Assembly: GCA_937941555.1 (NCBI GenBank)
Contig: CALDHJ010000335.1
Location: 1 to 9,176 of the forward strand
Direction: 5' to 3'
DNA from: an uncultured Granulosicoccaceae bacterium
Lineage (GTDB): Bacteria; Pseudomonadota; Gammaproteobacteria; CALCKW01
Length of the DNA: 9,176 nucleotides
Below are positions 1 through 6,463 of this stretch, one piece after another (position 1 is the stretch's first letter; each line of letters starts with the position of its first letter). The notes under the pieces are model-generated. The model ran no database searches, was not told where the DNA came from, and worked only from the letters and a program-made list of their open reading frames with translations. Made by a program: the position numbers and the translations under genes.

Positions 1-738
1 GATGGCGGTGTCCTGCTTGGGCATGAGCCGGTAGCCGACGACCTTGCCGTTTTCGCGGTAGGCACCAATGCTGACAAGTTGTTGCATCGTGGCCGGGTTG
101 CGCACCAGATAATCGCGCAATGCGCCCGGCGTCTGAGGCAGATCATTGACGTTGACGAGGCCCTGGCCGGCCTCAGGGCTGTTGCTGATTGCGGGTGAGG
201 GCGTTTGCGCGGCTGCAACCGGAGCGACCACGGCCCCGTCGAGTTCGAGCTTAGGCAGCTCGAGCCTCTCGAGCTTGCCCCGGTTCTCGATGATGACGTG
301 TGCCGTGTGAATTTCGCGCAGAACGGCTCGTTCGATCTCGTCACCAATCCCCAGTACCTGTTCTCCGCCACCGCCATTGATGATGGCAAAGGCGGGTCTG
401 CTGTCGTCGGTCGCCAGCACGCCGAGCAGTCGCAGGTTCAACGTGGTGACAGGTGCCTCTTTCGCCGGTTCAGCCTTGGCAATTTCGGGCGTCGCGCCGG
501 CATCACCAAACAGGTGGGCACTGGCAGCGCGCTCAACGGCGGTCGCGCGGTTGCCGCTAGTCGGTGAAGCTGACGAGCGCGTGGGTTCGAGCGGCGCGCT
601 GCTAACACCGTGCGGCAGAAAGCCGATGATCAACTTTGCGCACGCGTAGCCCAAAGCAGCGACGAGCAGAACCGTCGCTGTGTTCGCGGCTAGCTGGTTG
701 CCGCGGTGGTGCACTGCGGGCGTGTCGCTTCGGATCAT
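1..738 (-). CDS. gspC: Type II secretion system protein GspC (inner-membrane clamp subunit), 3' end cut off by the window
   Basis: 246 residues are readable, and the gene continues past the left edge. GspC anchors in the inner membrane and links the GspL/GspM platform to the outer-membrane secretin GspD. Visible layout: a short cytoplasmic N-terminus, one membrane segment at about residues 18-41, a Pro/Ala/Ser-rich linker, then the periplasmic homology region at about 75-163. Marks of that region are AHLFGD (74-79), LNLRLLGVLAT (100-110) and GIGDEIERAVL (130-140), with a typical ending in ERLELP. A second linker leads to GAYRENGKVVGYRLMPKQD (225-243), which is the usual entry to the C-terminal PDZ domain. 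That domain lies outside the window. gspC is usually the first gene of the gsp operon, so gspD is expected further left. No clear ribosome site precedes the chosen ATG at 736-738. An in-frame GTG six codons upstream (start at 756) is an alternative. The family call is firm and the start is not. Confidence 0.88.
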   Translation of the reverse strand, partial: MIRSDTPAVHHRGNQLAANTATVLLVAALGYACAKLIIGFLPHGVSSAPLEPTRSSASPTSGNRATAVERAASAHLFGDAGATPEIAKAEPAKEAPVTTLNLRLLGVLATDDSRPAFAIINGGGGEQVLGIGDEIERAVLREIHTAHVIIENRGKLERLELPKLELDGAVVAPVAAAQTPSPAISNSPEAGQGLVNVNDLPQTPGALRDYLVRNPATMQQLVSIGAYRENGKVVGYRLMPKQDTAI

Positions 739-881
739 CAGGTCGGCTTGGTGCACGGGAAATGAGTCAATTGACAGCGCACGTGTGTGTGAATCTGTAG
801 CCAAGTATGGCGGATGCACAGCGGGCGGGTATAGGCGCTTTTGACAGTGAAGTGCGGCAGCGGTTCTGTGGCCGCCGCCGA

Positions 882-912
882 AACCGGGCTGGCAGAACTG
901 GCAACCCGGCTT
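882..912 (-). terminator. Weak possible terminator hairpin after the HU-like gene
   Basis: About 20 bases past the stop of the HU-like gene (minus strand), AAGCCGGG can pair with CCCGGTTT. This gives eight pairs including one G-T, around a 16-base loop. Only three T follow the GC part, and the loop holds a CTGGCA direct repeat rather than further pairing. It sits where a terminator is expected but is a poor intrinsic one. The rest of 739-932 shows nothing else I can support. It must hold the gspC leader and probably its promoter, but no clear -35/-10 pair stands out. Confidence 0.3.
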
Positions 913-932
913 TCAGACCAGATCTGAAGGAC

Positions 933-1289
933 TCAGACCATGTCCTTGAGGTTCTTGAGTGGCAGGATCTTGACGGCTTTACGCGCGGGCTTGGCCTTGA
1001 TCATGATTTCTTCACCGGTAAACGGGTTCACGCCTTTGCGTGCCTTGGTCGCGGCTTTCTTGACCACCTTGATCTTCATCAGACCGGGGACCGAAAACAA
1101 ACCTGGGCCACGCGGCTTGAGGTTCTTGGCGATCATGCCGCTCAGCGAATCGAGCACGGCCTGAACTTCTTTGCGGCTCAGATCGGTCTCGCCTGAGATG
1201 TGGTTGAGAATTTCCGATTTTGTCGGTGCTTTTGGTGATGCTTTGGTTGCGGCAGCTTTCTTTGCAGTTGCCTTTTTCTTTGCAGCCAT
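933..1289 (-). CDS. HU/IHF-family DNA-binding protein with lysine/alanine-rich N-terminal tail
   Basis: 118 residues. HU-family proteins are small dimers that bend DNA and compact the nucleoid. Residues 2-24 form a Lys/Ala/Pro-rich tail (AAKKKATAKKAAATKA, then SPKAPTK) resembling histone H1-type tails. The HU core follows: an N-terminal helical part (about 25-58, SEILNHISGETDLSRKEVQA), then GPGLFSVPGLMKIKV (61-75) replacing the canonical GFGTF turn, and the DNA-binding arm with VNPFTGEEI (87-95), which keeps the Asn-Pro pair whose proline intercalates in HU/IHF. It ends LKNLKDMV, like the usual ALKDAV. The start is the ATG at 1287-1289, with AGGA about nine bases upstream. The frame stays open to 1382, but that upstream part is not HU-like. 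It stands alone as a gene, more than 170 bp from its upstream neighbour, so it probably has its own promoter. Family is sure. It is a divergent HU branch rather than the main hupA/hupB type, so I give no symbol. Confidence 0.9.
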   Translation of the reverse strand: MAAKKKATAKKAAATKASPKAPTKSEILNHISGETDLSRKEVQAVLDSLSGMIAKNLKPRGPGLFSVPGLMKIKVVKKAATKARKGVNPFTGEEIMIKAKPARKAVKILPLKNLKDMV

Positions 1290-1323
1290 TGTCAGTGTCC
1301 TGAAAGGTGTAGGTGAATGAACC

Positions 1324-1338
1324 GCCAGCGGTGCTGGC
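1324..1338 (-). repeat. Perfect short hairpin in the HU-like gene leader
   Basis: GCCAGC and GCTGGC are exact inverted copies separated by three bases. On the minus strand this reads GCCAGC-ACC-GCTGGC, 35 bases before the HU-like start codon and so probably in the 5' leader of its mRNA. It could be an mRNA stem-loop, an operator or chance. There is no further evidence of function. Confidence 0.45.
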
Positions 1339-1359
1339 ATTGCCGAAATCAGCGCCCGG

Positions 1360-1370
1360 AAGATAGCATA
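1360..1370 (-). promoter_or_regulatory. Possible -10 region for the HU-like gene
   Basis: The minus strand reads TATGCTATCTT here, which holds two overlapping partial matches (4 of 6) to the sigma-70 -10 box. A very AT-rich tract lies just upstream. No good -35 is found at 16-18 bases. The evidence is position plus composition only. It would give a leader of about 65 bases containing the 1324-1338 hairpin. Confidence 0.3.
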
Positions 1371-1375
1371 GTTCC

Positions 1376-1401
1376 ACCGCAATTTTTAAAAAAATAGCGG
1401 T
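1376..1401. repeat. 26-bp near-perfect AT-rich inverted repeat upstream of the HU-like gene
   Basis: ACCGC, then an A/T stretch, then GCGGT. The arms pair along 11 of 12 positions, with a single A-A mismatch and a two-base centre. It lies in the gap between the exported-protein gene and the HU-like gene, just upstream of the possible -10. It could be a palindromic protein-binding site, an UP-like element, or part of a terminator for the upstream gene. The T run is inside the stem rather than after it, so it is not a classic terminator. Confidence 0.5.
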
Positions 1402-1464
1402 ATTTATGCTGTTTTCATCTGGAAATTTAGGAAATGCAAGTCCGGCTGGAAGCGTGCTGAGTTG

Positions 1465-1899
1465 TCAGTTCAGTCGTTCGACAAACTTGAAGCTTCGCGG
1501 CGGCTCACCGCTGACGTTCACCGTGAGCGCGAAGGTCAGGTCTTCACCGATTTTGTAGTCGAAAATGGCTACATACAGCGGCTGCCCGCCGTCCATGATC
1601 TCTCGCATGCGCAAAGAGGACATGCGTCCGGCTGAATTGCTGAGCACCAGATCGAGCTCGGCGCGCAGTGCACGGTTGTCACCCTTGTTCTGCAACAGGA
1701 CAGTGATCAGGCCGAGGTCGCTTGCCGGTTCGACGTCCAGCCTGGCGGCTGTTTTCAGGCTCAGGGCCTGTGTCGGCATGGTGCGGTATCGCGCAATGAA
1801 TCCACCACAGTCCTCGGCCCCATTACCCGCTAGCAACGCTTTCGAAGAGAGCATTGCAAGGGGCATCAACAGTGTTTGACGGCGGTTCAGCACGGGCAA
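1465..1899 (-). CDS. Uncharacterised small exported protein
   Basis: 144 residues if started at the TTG at 1897-1899; I do not recognise the family. The N-terminus NRRQTLLMPLAMLSSKALLA has two arginines followed by a hydrophobic stretch, then a likely cleavage near Ala24, so it looks like a Sec or possibly Tat signal peptide. There is no lipobox. The mature part has one cysteine (Cys31) and, from about residue 50, alternating polar and hydrophobic segments such as LGLITVLLQNKG, AELDLVLSN, LYVAIFDYKI and LTFALTVNVS. This suggests a beta-sandwich (Ig-like) domain of about 90 residues ending in SFKFVERLN. It lies 49 bases after yggT on the same strand, so it is probably the last gene of that operon. 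The start is uncertain: TTG (1899) or GTG (1893) keeps the arginines, while ATG (1866) would remove them. A GGA lies upstream of both earlier starts. A periplasmic location is inferred; the function is unknown. Confidence 0.7.
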   Translation of the reverse strand: MPVLNRRQTLLMPLAMLSSKALLAGNGAEDCGGFIARYRTMPTQALSLKTAARLDVEPASDLGLITVLLQNKGDNRALRAELDLVLSNSAGRMSSLRMREIMDGGQPLYVAIFDYKIGEDLTFALTVNVSGEPPRSFKFVERLN

Positions 1900-1948
1900 C
1901 AGGTCCGATTGGGCTGCTGGGGCTCAGACGTCCCGATAGGGCACAAGT

Positions 1949-2545
1949 TCAGAGCAGCGACTGCAGAATCGGCTGCAACACCAGGATTTTGATCAATTGC
2001 AGCAGCAAAAGCGCAACGATAGGCGACAAGTCGAGGCCCCCCATCGGCTTGATCCAGCGACGGACCGGATCTGTGACCGGCCGTGTGATGTCGTGCAACA
2101 CACCGGCAACCGGGTTGTCGGTGCCCCCGACCCAGCTCAATACAGCCAGAATGATGATGCCGTAGAAAAAGATGTTCAGGAACAGGCTCAGCAACTCGAA
2201 CGGGGCAATCAGCAGCCAGTGCGGTAGCCCGAGTGCTGCCGCATTGAACGTGAATCCGGCGGCCTCGACGCGTGGCAGTTCCAGGATCGAGAACAGCGCG
2301 AGCTTGGCGACGATCAGGACCAGACAAAGTACGATCGCCGAGACGTCGAGCCCACCAACACCCGGAACGAAGCGCCGCAGCGGTTTGAGCACCGGATTTG
2401 TCAGGGAGACAACCGACTGGGCGAGCGGGTTGTAGTAGTCCGCTCGGGTTGCTTGCATCAGGAAACGGACCGCCACAATCAGAGTGTATAAATAGAAGAC
2501 GGTGTTCAGAACGAGGCTCAAAGCCTGCGCGATAGGGCCTGTCAT
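1949..2545 (-). CDS. yggT: YggT family integral membrane protein
   Basis: 198 residues with two copies of the YGGT unit, the usual form in gammaproteobacteria. Copy one holds a membrane helix at about 8-30, then NPLAQSVVSLTNPVLKPLRR (39-58), then VPGVGGLDVSAIV leading into a second helix (about 67-90). Copy two repeats the pattern with a hydrophobic stretch at about 110-138, then DITRPVTDPVRRWIKP (152-167), then MGGLDLSPIV and a last helix (about 172-193). The conserved T-x-P-x-x-x-P-x-R-R loops lie between the helices. The family's role is not firmly known; it has been linked to osmotic tolerance and to membrane or division functions in different bacteria. Its ATG overlaps the proC stop by four bases (ATGA at 2542-2545), so translation is likely coupled to proC. 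This pairing is widespread in proteobacteria. Confidence 0.93.
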   Translation of the reverse strand: MTGPIAQALSLVLNTVFYLYTLIVAVRFLMQATRADYYNPLAQSVVSLTNPVLKPLRRFVPGVGGLDVSAIVLCLVLIVAKLALFSILELPRVEAAGFTFNAAALGLPHWLLIAPFELLSLFLNIFFYGIIILAVLSWVGGTDNPVAGVLHDITRPVTDPVRRWIKPMGGLDLSPIVALLLLQLIKILVLQPILQSLL

Positions 2546-3378
2546 GGGGTGTCTCCAGTGGGTTCGGCCAACTCTTGTGCTCGATCTCTTGCCGCGGTCA
2601 TTGCGGTTGCGACCAGGTTGCGAAAGCCAGCTGACTCGAAGGCATTGAGGGCGGCTGCAGTGGTGCCGCCTTTGGACGTCACCCCTTCGCGAAGCGTCGC
2701 AGGGGAACGCGGGTCGTGCGTGGCCATAGTGGCTGCACCGAGCAACGTTTGTACCGCGAGTTGTTCGGCGAGCTCGGCGTCGAGGCCGAGAGTTCGTCCG
2801 GCATCGGCCATTGCCTCGATCAACAGAAAACCGTAAGCCGGGCCGCTGCCGCTCAACGCCGTGACCGCGTCAAGTTGGGGCTCGGAATCAACCCACCAGG
2901 TTTTCCCGCCGGCTGCCAGTATGAATTCGGCCAGGTTTCGCTGTTCCGGGCTGACTGAATCGTTGGCGAACAGCACCGACGCACCCTCGCCGTAGAGTGC
3001 GGGCGTATTCGGCATGCAGCGTACGACGTGGCGATCACCGCCGAGCCAGCGATCGATGTCCGTGCTGCGGGTTCCCGCCGCGACGCTGACGACGACGCAA
3101 TCGTCGCCGAGTTCCGGTGCCAGTGTGGCGCACGCCGATTCGACGATATGGGGTTTTACCGCAATGACCACCGCGCCTGTCGGTGCGGTGCCGTCAAGAC
3201 GTTCTACCGTATTGACCTCGAACTCGGCGCGAAGTCGCTCGCGCGGCTCGGTCCCCGGATCGACGACGGTTATCAGTGAGGCTGCGTGGCCGCCCTTGAT
3301 CAGCCCGCCGATCAGGCTGCTCGCCATGTTGCCGCCGCCGATGAAGTAGATCGGCGCGCTGTCGATCGACCGGGTCAT
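2542..3378 (-). CDS. proC: Pyrroline-5-carboxylate reductase
   Basis: 278 residues, normal for ProC. It catalyses the last step of proline synthesis, reducing 1-pyrroline-5-carboxylate to L-proline with NAD(P)H, in the cytoplasm. The N-terminal Rossmann fold shows the dinucleotide loop YFIGGGNMASSLIGGL (11-26), followed by VVIAVKPHIV (70-79), VVSVAAGT (96-103) and the RCMPNTPALYGEGA stretch (120-133). The C-terminal helical dimer domain carries the family signature, seen as TALSGSGPAYGFLLIEAMAD (173-192) and REGVTSKGGTTAAAL (230-244). All expected catalytic-region motifs are intact, so it should be active. Its ATG overlaps the tal stop by one base (TGATG at 3376-3380) and its stop overlaps the yggT start, so it sits inside a translationally coupled run. 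Confidence 0.97.
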   Translation of the reverse strand: MTRSIDSAPIYFIGGGNMASSLIGGLIKGGHAASLITVVDPGTEPRERLRAEFEVNTVERLDGTAPTGAVVIAVKPHIVESACATLAPELGDDCVVVSVAAGTRSTDIDRWLGGDRHVVRCMPNTPALYGEGASVLFANDSVSPEQRNLAEFILAAGGKTWWVDSEPQLDAVTALSGSGPAYGFLLIEAMADAGRTLGLDAELAEQLAVQTLLGAATMATHDPRSPATLREGVTSKGGTTAAALNAFESAGFRNLVATAMTAARDRAQELAEPTGDTP

Positions 3379-4490
3379 CAGGACAAGGCTGAGCGCTTGC
3401 TGTCAATCGCGGCGAGCAAACGGGTAAACGCGTCCTGGAACGATGAGATGCCCTGCGCTTCCAGTGTGTCGGTTATTGCATTGAGGTTGATGCCGAGGCT
3501 CGACAGCGATGCCACCGCACGACTCGCCTCTTCAACACCCTGATCGAGGGTGGCTGCTGGCTCGCCGGCTTCGCGGTAGGCGTCGAGCGTTGCCGGCGGG
3601 ACAGTGTTGACCGTGTCGGCGCCGATGAGGGTGTCGATGTAGTGCGTGAGCGGCAAGTCCGGATTCTTCGTGCCGGTGCTGGCCCAGAGCAGTCGCTGCG
3701 GCAACGCGCCGGCTTCGGCGAGCGGCGCCCACGCCGAGCCACCGAACAGATTCTGGTAGTGGCCCCAGGCCACTTTGGCGTTTGCGACAGCGATGGTTGA
3801 TTTCATCGGGTGTGTTGCCGTGCCGGTCATGGATTCGAGTTCGGCGTCCACTGCGCTGTCCACGCGGCTGATGAAGAAGCTTGCGACCGACCCGATGGCG
3901 CTGACGTCCTGGCCTGCAGCCAGTCGGCGCGACAGCCCCCGGATGTAAGCCGCTGCAATCTCGCGGTAGCGTTCGACTGAAAACAGGAGTGTGACATTGA
4001 CGCTGACACCCTTGGACGTGAGTTCTTCGAATGCCTCGACACCGGCTTTGGTGCCGGGCACCTTGATCATCACGTTGGGCCTGTCGAGCCGAGCGTGCAG
4101 GGAGAGCGCTTCGGCGATGGTGCCGTCGCGGTCGTGTGCGAGTTCCGGGTTGACCTCCAGACTGACCATGCCGTCGTCGCCACGGCTGTTGGCCCAGACC
4201 GGCTTGAGAATGTCGGCTGCTGCGGCGATGTCGATCAGTGCGAGTTCGACAAAGAGCCCGTTGGCGTCGAGGTCCGGCTTGGCTTTGACCAGGTCGCGAA
4301 TGCGCTCGTCGTAGGCGTCGCTCTTGGCGATGGCCTGTTCGAATATCGCGGGGTTGGATGTCATGCCCTGCAAGGCATCGCGTTCGATCAGTGTCTGCAG
4401 CTCGCCACTGGACATCAGGTCCGTGTGGATATAGTCGAGCCAGATGCTTTGGCCGAGGGCATGCAACTGTTGCAGGGGAGAATTGGACAT
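3378..4490 (-). CDS. tal: Transaldolase, long (about 370-residue) type
   Basis: 370 residues. Transaldolase moves a dihydroxyacetone unit from sedoheptulose-7-phosphate to glyceraldehyde-3-phosphate in the non-oxidative pentose phosphate pathway. Visible signs: SIWLDYIHTDLM (15-26) with the conserved Asp19; QGMTSNPAIFEQAI (41-54), the family's first signature; VSLEVNPELAHD (109-120); and NVMIKVPGTKAG (139-150), where Lys143 is the Schiff-base lysine. VNVTLLFSVERY (164-175) and SVASFFISRVDSAVD (201-215) follow, then LLWASTGTKNP (264-274) and the YIDTLIG stretch (285-291). The length and the WLDYI start match the subfamily common in actinobacteria and cyanobacteria rather than the approximately 317-residue E. 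coli TalB type. The start ATG has GGAAA six bases upstream. It follows yggS after 94 bases and overlaps proC by one base. All key residues are present, so it should be active. Confidence 0.93.
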   Translation of the reverse strand: MSNSPLQQLHALGQSIWLDYIHTDLMSSGELQTLIERDALQGMTSNPAIFEQAIAKSDAYDERIRDLVKAKPDLDANGLFVELALIDIAAAADILKPVWANSRGDDGMVSLEVNPELAHDRDGTIAEALSLHARLDRPNVMIKVPGTKAGVEAFEELTSKGVSVNVTLLFSVERYREIAAAYIRGLSRRLAAGQDVSAIGSVASFFISRVDSAVDAELESMTGTATHPMKSTIAVANAKVAWGHYQNLFGGSAWAPLAEAGALPQRLLWASTGTKNPDLPLTHYIDTLIGADTVNTVPPATLDAYREAGEPAATLDQGVEEASRAVASLSSLGINLNAITDTLEAQGISSFQDAFTRLLAAIDSKRSALS

Positions 4491-4537
4491 GGGCTTTCCA
4501 GGCGGTCAGTGAAATCAGGCGCGGGACACGTGCGCAT

Positions 4538-4543
4538 AGTGTA
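4538..4543 (-). promoter_or_regulatory. Possible -10 box ahead of tal
   Basis: In the 94-base gap between yggS and tal, the minus strand has TACACT followed by ATGCGC, a plausible sigma-70 -10 (4 of 6). No good -35 is visible 17 bases upstream. It could give tal-proC-yggT an internal promoter, but read-through from yggS is equally possible. Confidence 0.25.
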
Positions 4544-4584
4544 GCGAGTTTGGTGGTGCGAGAGGATCGGTGATGTCGCGACGT

Positions 4585-5286
4585 CTAGGCGCGCGGCGCG
4601 CGACTGCCAAAGACTGCTGTGCCGATACGCACCATGGTTGAACCCTCGAATACCGCCGATTCGAGATCCCCCGACATGCCAACCGACAGGGTGTCCAGGT
4701 CGGGGTGGGCCGGCAGCAGAGAGTCGAACAGGGCTTTCAGCGCCCGCGTACTGTCGCGTTGGCGTGCCGAGTCATCGGTTGCGAGCGGGATAGCCATGAG
4801 TCCGCGCAAGCGCAGGCGCGGCAGGTCGGAGATGGCCTGCGCGAGTTCGGCGGCGTGCTCGGGGGCAACACCGGCCTTGGTCTCCTCTCGATCGATATTA
4901 ACTTGTACGCATACGTTCAGGCTGTCCAGAGTGTCTGGGCGGTGGTCATTCAGCCGTCGGGCGATCTTCTCGCGCTCCACACAGTGCACCCAATCGAAAC
5001 GGGTGGCGATCGGACGGGTCTTGTTCGACTGGATCGCCCCGATGAAATGCCATTCGCAGTCCCGATCCGCGAGTTGGTCCATTTTTTCAATGGCTTCGCT
5101 GAGGTAGTTCTCGCCGAAGGCACGTTGGCCAGCAGCGTGTGCGGCGGCTATATCCGCGGCGGGCTTGGTTTTACTGACCGCCAGCAGCTGCACGCTGCCC
5201 GGTGCGCGCCGGGCTTCGACTTCAGCATTGTGGATACGCTGCCGAACTAGTGTGAGGTGACTTTCGACATCGTGGGGCAGGCTCAT
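4585..5286 (-). CDS. yggS: YggS/PROSC family PLP-homeostasis protein
   Basis: 233 residues, normal length. YggS (PLPBP) is a monomeric alanine-racemase-fold (type III) protein that binds pyridoxal 5'-phosphate. It is known to affect vitamin B6, amino-acid and keto-acid balance and has no proven enzymatic activity. Visible motifs: LLAVSKTKP (34-42) with the PLP lysine Lys39, AFGENYLSEAIEK (56-68), EWHFIGAIQSNKTR (78-91), VCVQVNIDREETKAGV (125-140), RGLMAIP (161-167), and the phosphate-binding end LSVGMSGDLESAV (200-212) followed by STMVRIGTAVFGSR (216-229). The start is set at the ATG at 5284-5286 because the family alignment begins there. An open frame back to 5421 would run into pilT and is not YggS-like. 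No strong ribosome site is seen. It is divergent from pilT, as in Pseudomonas, and heads the run toward tal-proC-yggT. Confidence 0.95.
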   Translation of the reverse strand: MSLPHDVESHLTLVRQRIHNAEVEARRAPGSVQLLAVSKTKPAADIAAAHAAGQRAFGENYLSEAIEKMDQLADRDCEWHFIGAIQSNKTRPIATRFDWVHCVEREKIARRLNDHRPDTLDSLNVCVQVNIDREETKAGVAPEHAAELAQAISDLPRLRLRGLMAIPLATDDSARQRDSTRALKALFDSLLPAHPDLDTLSVGMSGDLESAVFEGSTMVRIGTAVFGSRAPRA

Positions 5287-5408
5287 GGTGTTGTCAGCTG
5301 GAATGGGGTGAAAAACGCGCAAGCAGGCGATCGGGCAGTGCCTTTGGAATCGCAACTCACGGACGAGACTGCACCGTCGCTCGACTCGTAACTGTACAGG
5401 ATTGGAAA
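5287..5408. promoter_or_regulatory. Divergent yggS / pilT intergenic region
   Basis: The 122 bases between the two start codons must serve transcription in both directions. I could not find a -35/-10 pair with good spacing on either strand, nor a clear sigma-54 site. On the plus strand AGGA lies about eight bases before the pilT ATG and serves as its ribosome site. The placement is firm, but the individual promoter elements are not resolved. Confidence 0.5.
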
Positions 5409-6452
5409 ATGGACATTGCACAGCTCCTCTCGTTTTGCGTCAAGAACAATGCATCTGACTTGCACTTGTCAGCCGGCTTGCCGCCGATGATTCGTGTCGA
5501 TGGCGACATGCGCCGAGTCAATGCGCCCGAGATGAACCACAAAGACGTGCACAGCCTGATCTACGAGATCATGAACGACAACAACCGCAAAGAGTATGAA
5601 CAGCGGTTGGAAACGGATTTCTCCTTCGAGCTGCCCGACATCGCCCGCTTTCGTGTTAACGCGTTCAATCAGTCGCGCGGTGCGGCGGCCGTGTTTCGGA
5701 CCATTCCGTCGGAAGTGTTGTCGCTTGACGACTTGAAAGCACCCAATATCTTTCGTGAGATCTCATCCATGCCACGCGGTCTCGTGTTGGTGACTGGCCC
5801 AACCGGCTCGGGAAAGTCGACCACCCTCGCGGGCATGGTCAACCACAAGAACGAATCCGAGCTTGGCCATATCCTGACCATTGAAGACCCGATCGAATTC
5901 GTGCATCAGAGCAAGAAATGCCTGATCAACCAGCGCGAAGTGCACCGCGACACCCACAGCTTCTCAGACGCGCTGCGCTCCGCACTGCGCGAGGATCCCG
6001 ACACCATACTGGTCGGTGAATTGCGCGACCTTGAAACCATCCGCCTCGCACTGACCGCCGCAGAAACCGGTCACCTGGTTTTCGGCACCTTGCACACCAG
6101 TTCCGCTGCAAAAACTATCGACCGGATCGTGGATGTGTTTCCCGGCGACGAGAAATCGATGGTGCGCGCGATGTTGTCTGAATCACTGCGTGCAGTCATC
6201 TCGCAGACGCTGCTCAAGAAGAAAGGCGGTGGGCGGGTTGCCGCGCACGAAATCATGATCGGCACACCTGCCATTCGCAACCTGATCCGTGAAGACAAAG
6301 TGGCGCAGATGTACTCCGCTATCCAGACAGGGCAGCAGGTCGGCATGCAGACGCTCGATCAGTGCCTGAAGACGCTGGTGCAGAACGGTGATGTCGAAGT
6401 GGCCGACGCGCGTCGCAAGGCGACCAACCCCGATATTGTCGCGGCAGCCTGA
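5409..6452 (+). CDS. pilT: Type IV pilus retraction ATPase PilT
   Basis: 347 residues, matching typical PilT (about 345). PilT is a cytoplasmic hexameric ATPase at the pilus base that drives pilus disassembly, giving twitching motility and DNA uptake. The N-terminal PAS-like domain begins MDIAQLLSFCVKNNASDLHL, with LPPMIRVDGDM (25-35). The ATPase core holds Walker A GPTGSGKST (130-138, Lys136), the Asp box TIEDPIEF (157-164, with Glu163 the likely catalytic glutamate), Walker B region DTILVGELRD (198-207, Glu204), and the His box AAETGHLVFGTLHTSSA (217-233). The PilT-specific motif AIRNLIRE (288-295), needed for retraction in known PilT proteins, is complete. The start ATG is preceded by AGGA. 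It is followed 11 bases later by pilU, so the two form one transcript. Confidence 0.98.
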   Translation: MDIAQLLSFCVKNNASDLHLSAGLPPMIRVDGDMRRVNAPEMNHKDVHSLIYEIMNDNNRKEYEQRLETDFSFELPDIARFRVNAFNQSRGAAAVFRTIPSEVLSLDDLKAPNIFREISSMPRGLVLVTGPTGSGKSTTLAGMVNHKNESELGHILTIEDPIEFVHQSKKCLINQREVHRDTHSFSDALRSALREDPDTILVGELRDLETIRLALTAAETGHLVFGTLHTSSAAKTIDRIVDVFPGDEKSMVRAMLSESLRAVISQTLLKKKGGGRVAAHEIMIGTPAIRNLIREDKVAQMYSAIQTGQQVGMQTLDQCLKTLVQNGDVEVADARRKATNPDIVAAA

Positions 6453-6463
6453 GAGGAACAGTG

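Noticed and set aside
205..649. Two overlapping plus-strand open frames (205-567 and 377-649)
   Set aside because: They lie opposite the clearly coding gspC on the minus strand, have no ribosome sites, and give low-complexity, unfamily-like proteins.
881..909. CTGGCA direct repeat inside CCGGG/CCCGG as a mobile-element end or operator
   Set aside because: The repeat is only seven bases, occurs once, and has no transposase or target duplication near it.
1290..1382. Longer HU-like protein starting at 1382
   Set aside because: The extra 31 residues are not HU-like, the AGGA site fits the ATG at 1289, and the extension would cover the likely promoter and leader hairpin.
5287..5421. Longer yggS start overlapping pilT
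   Set aside because: The added 45 residues do not match YggS, would overlap the divergent pilT start, and would consume the shared promoter region.
6461..6463. GTG start for pilU three bases upstream
   Set aside because: Only four bases separate it from AGAGG, whereas the next ATG has a seven-base spacing.
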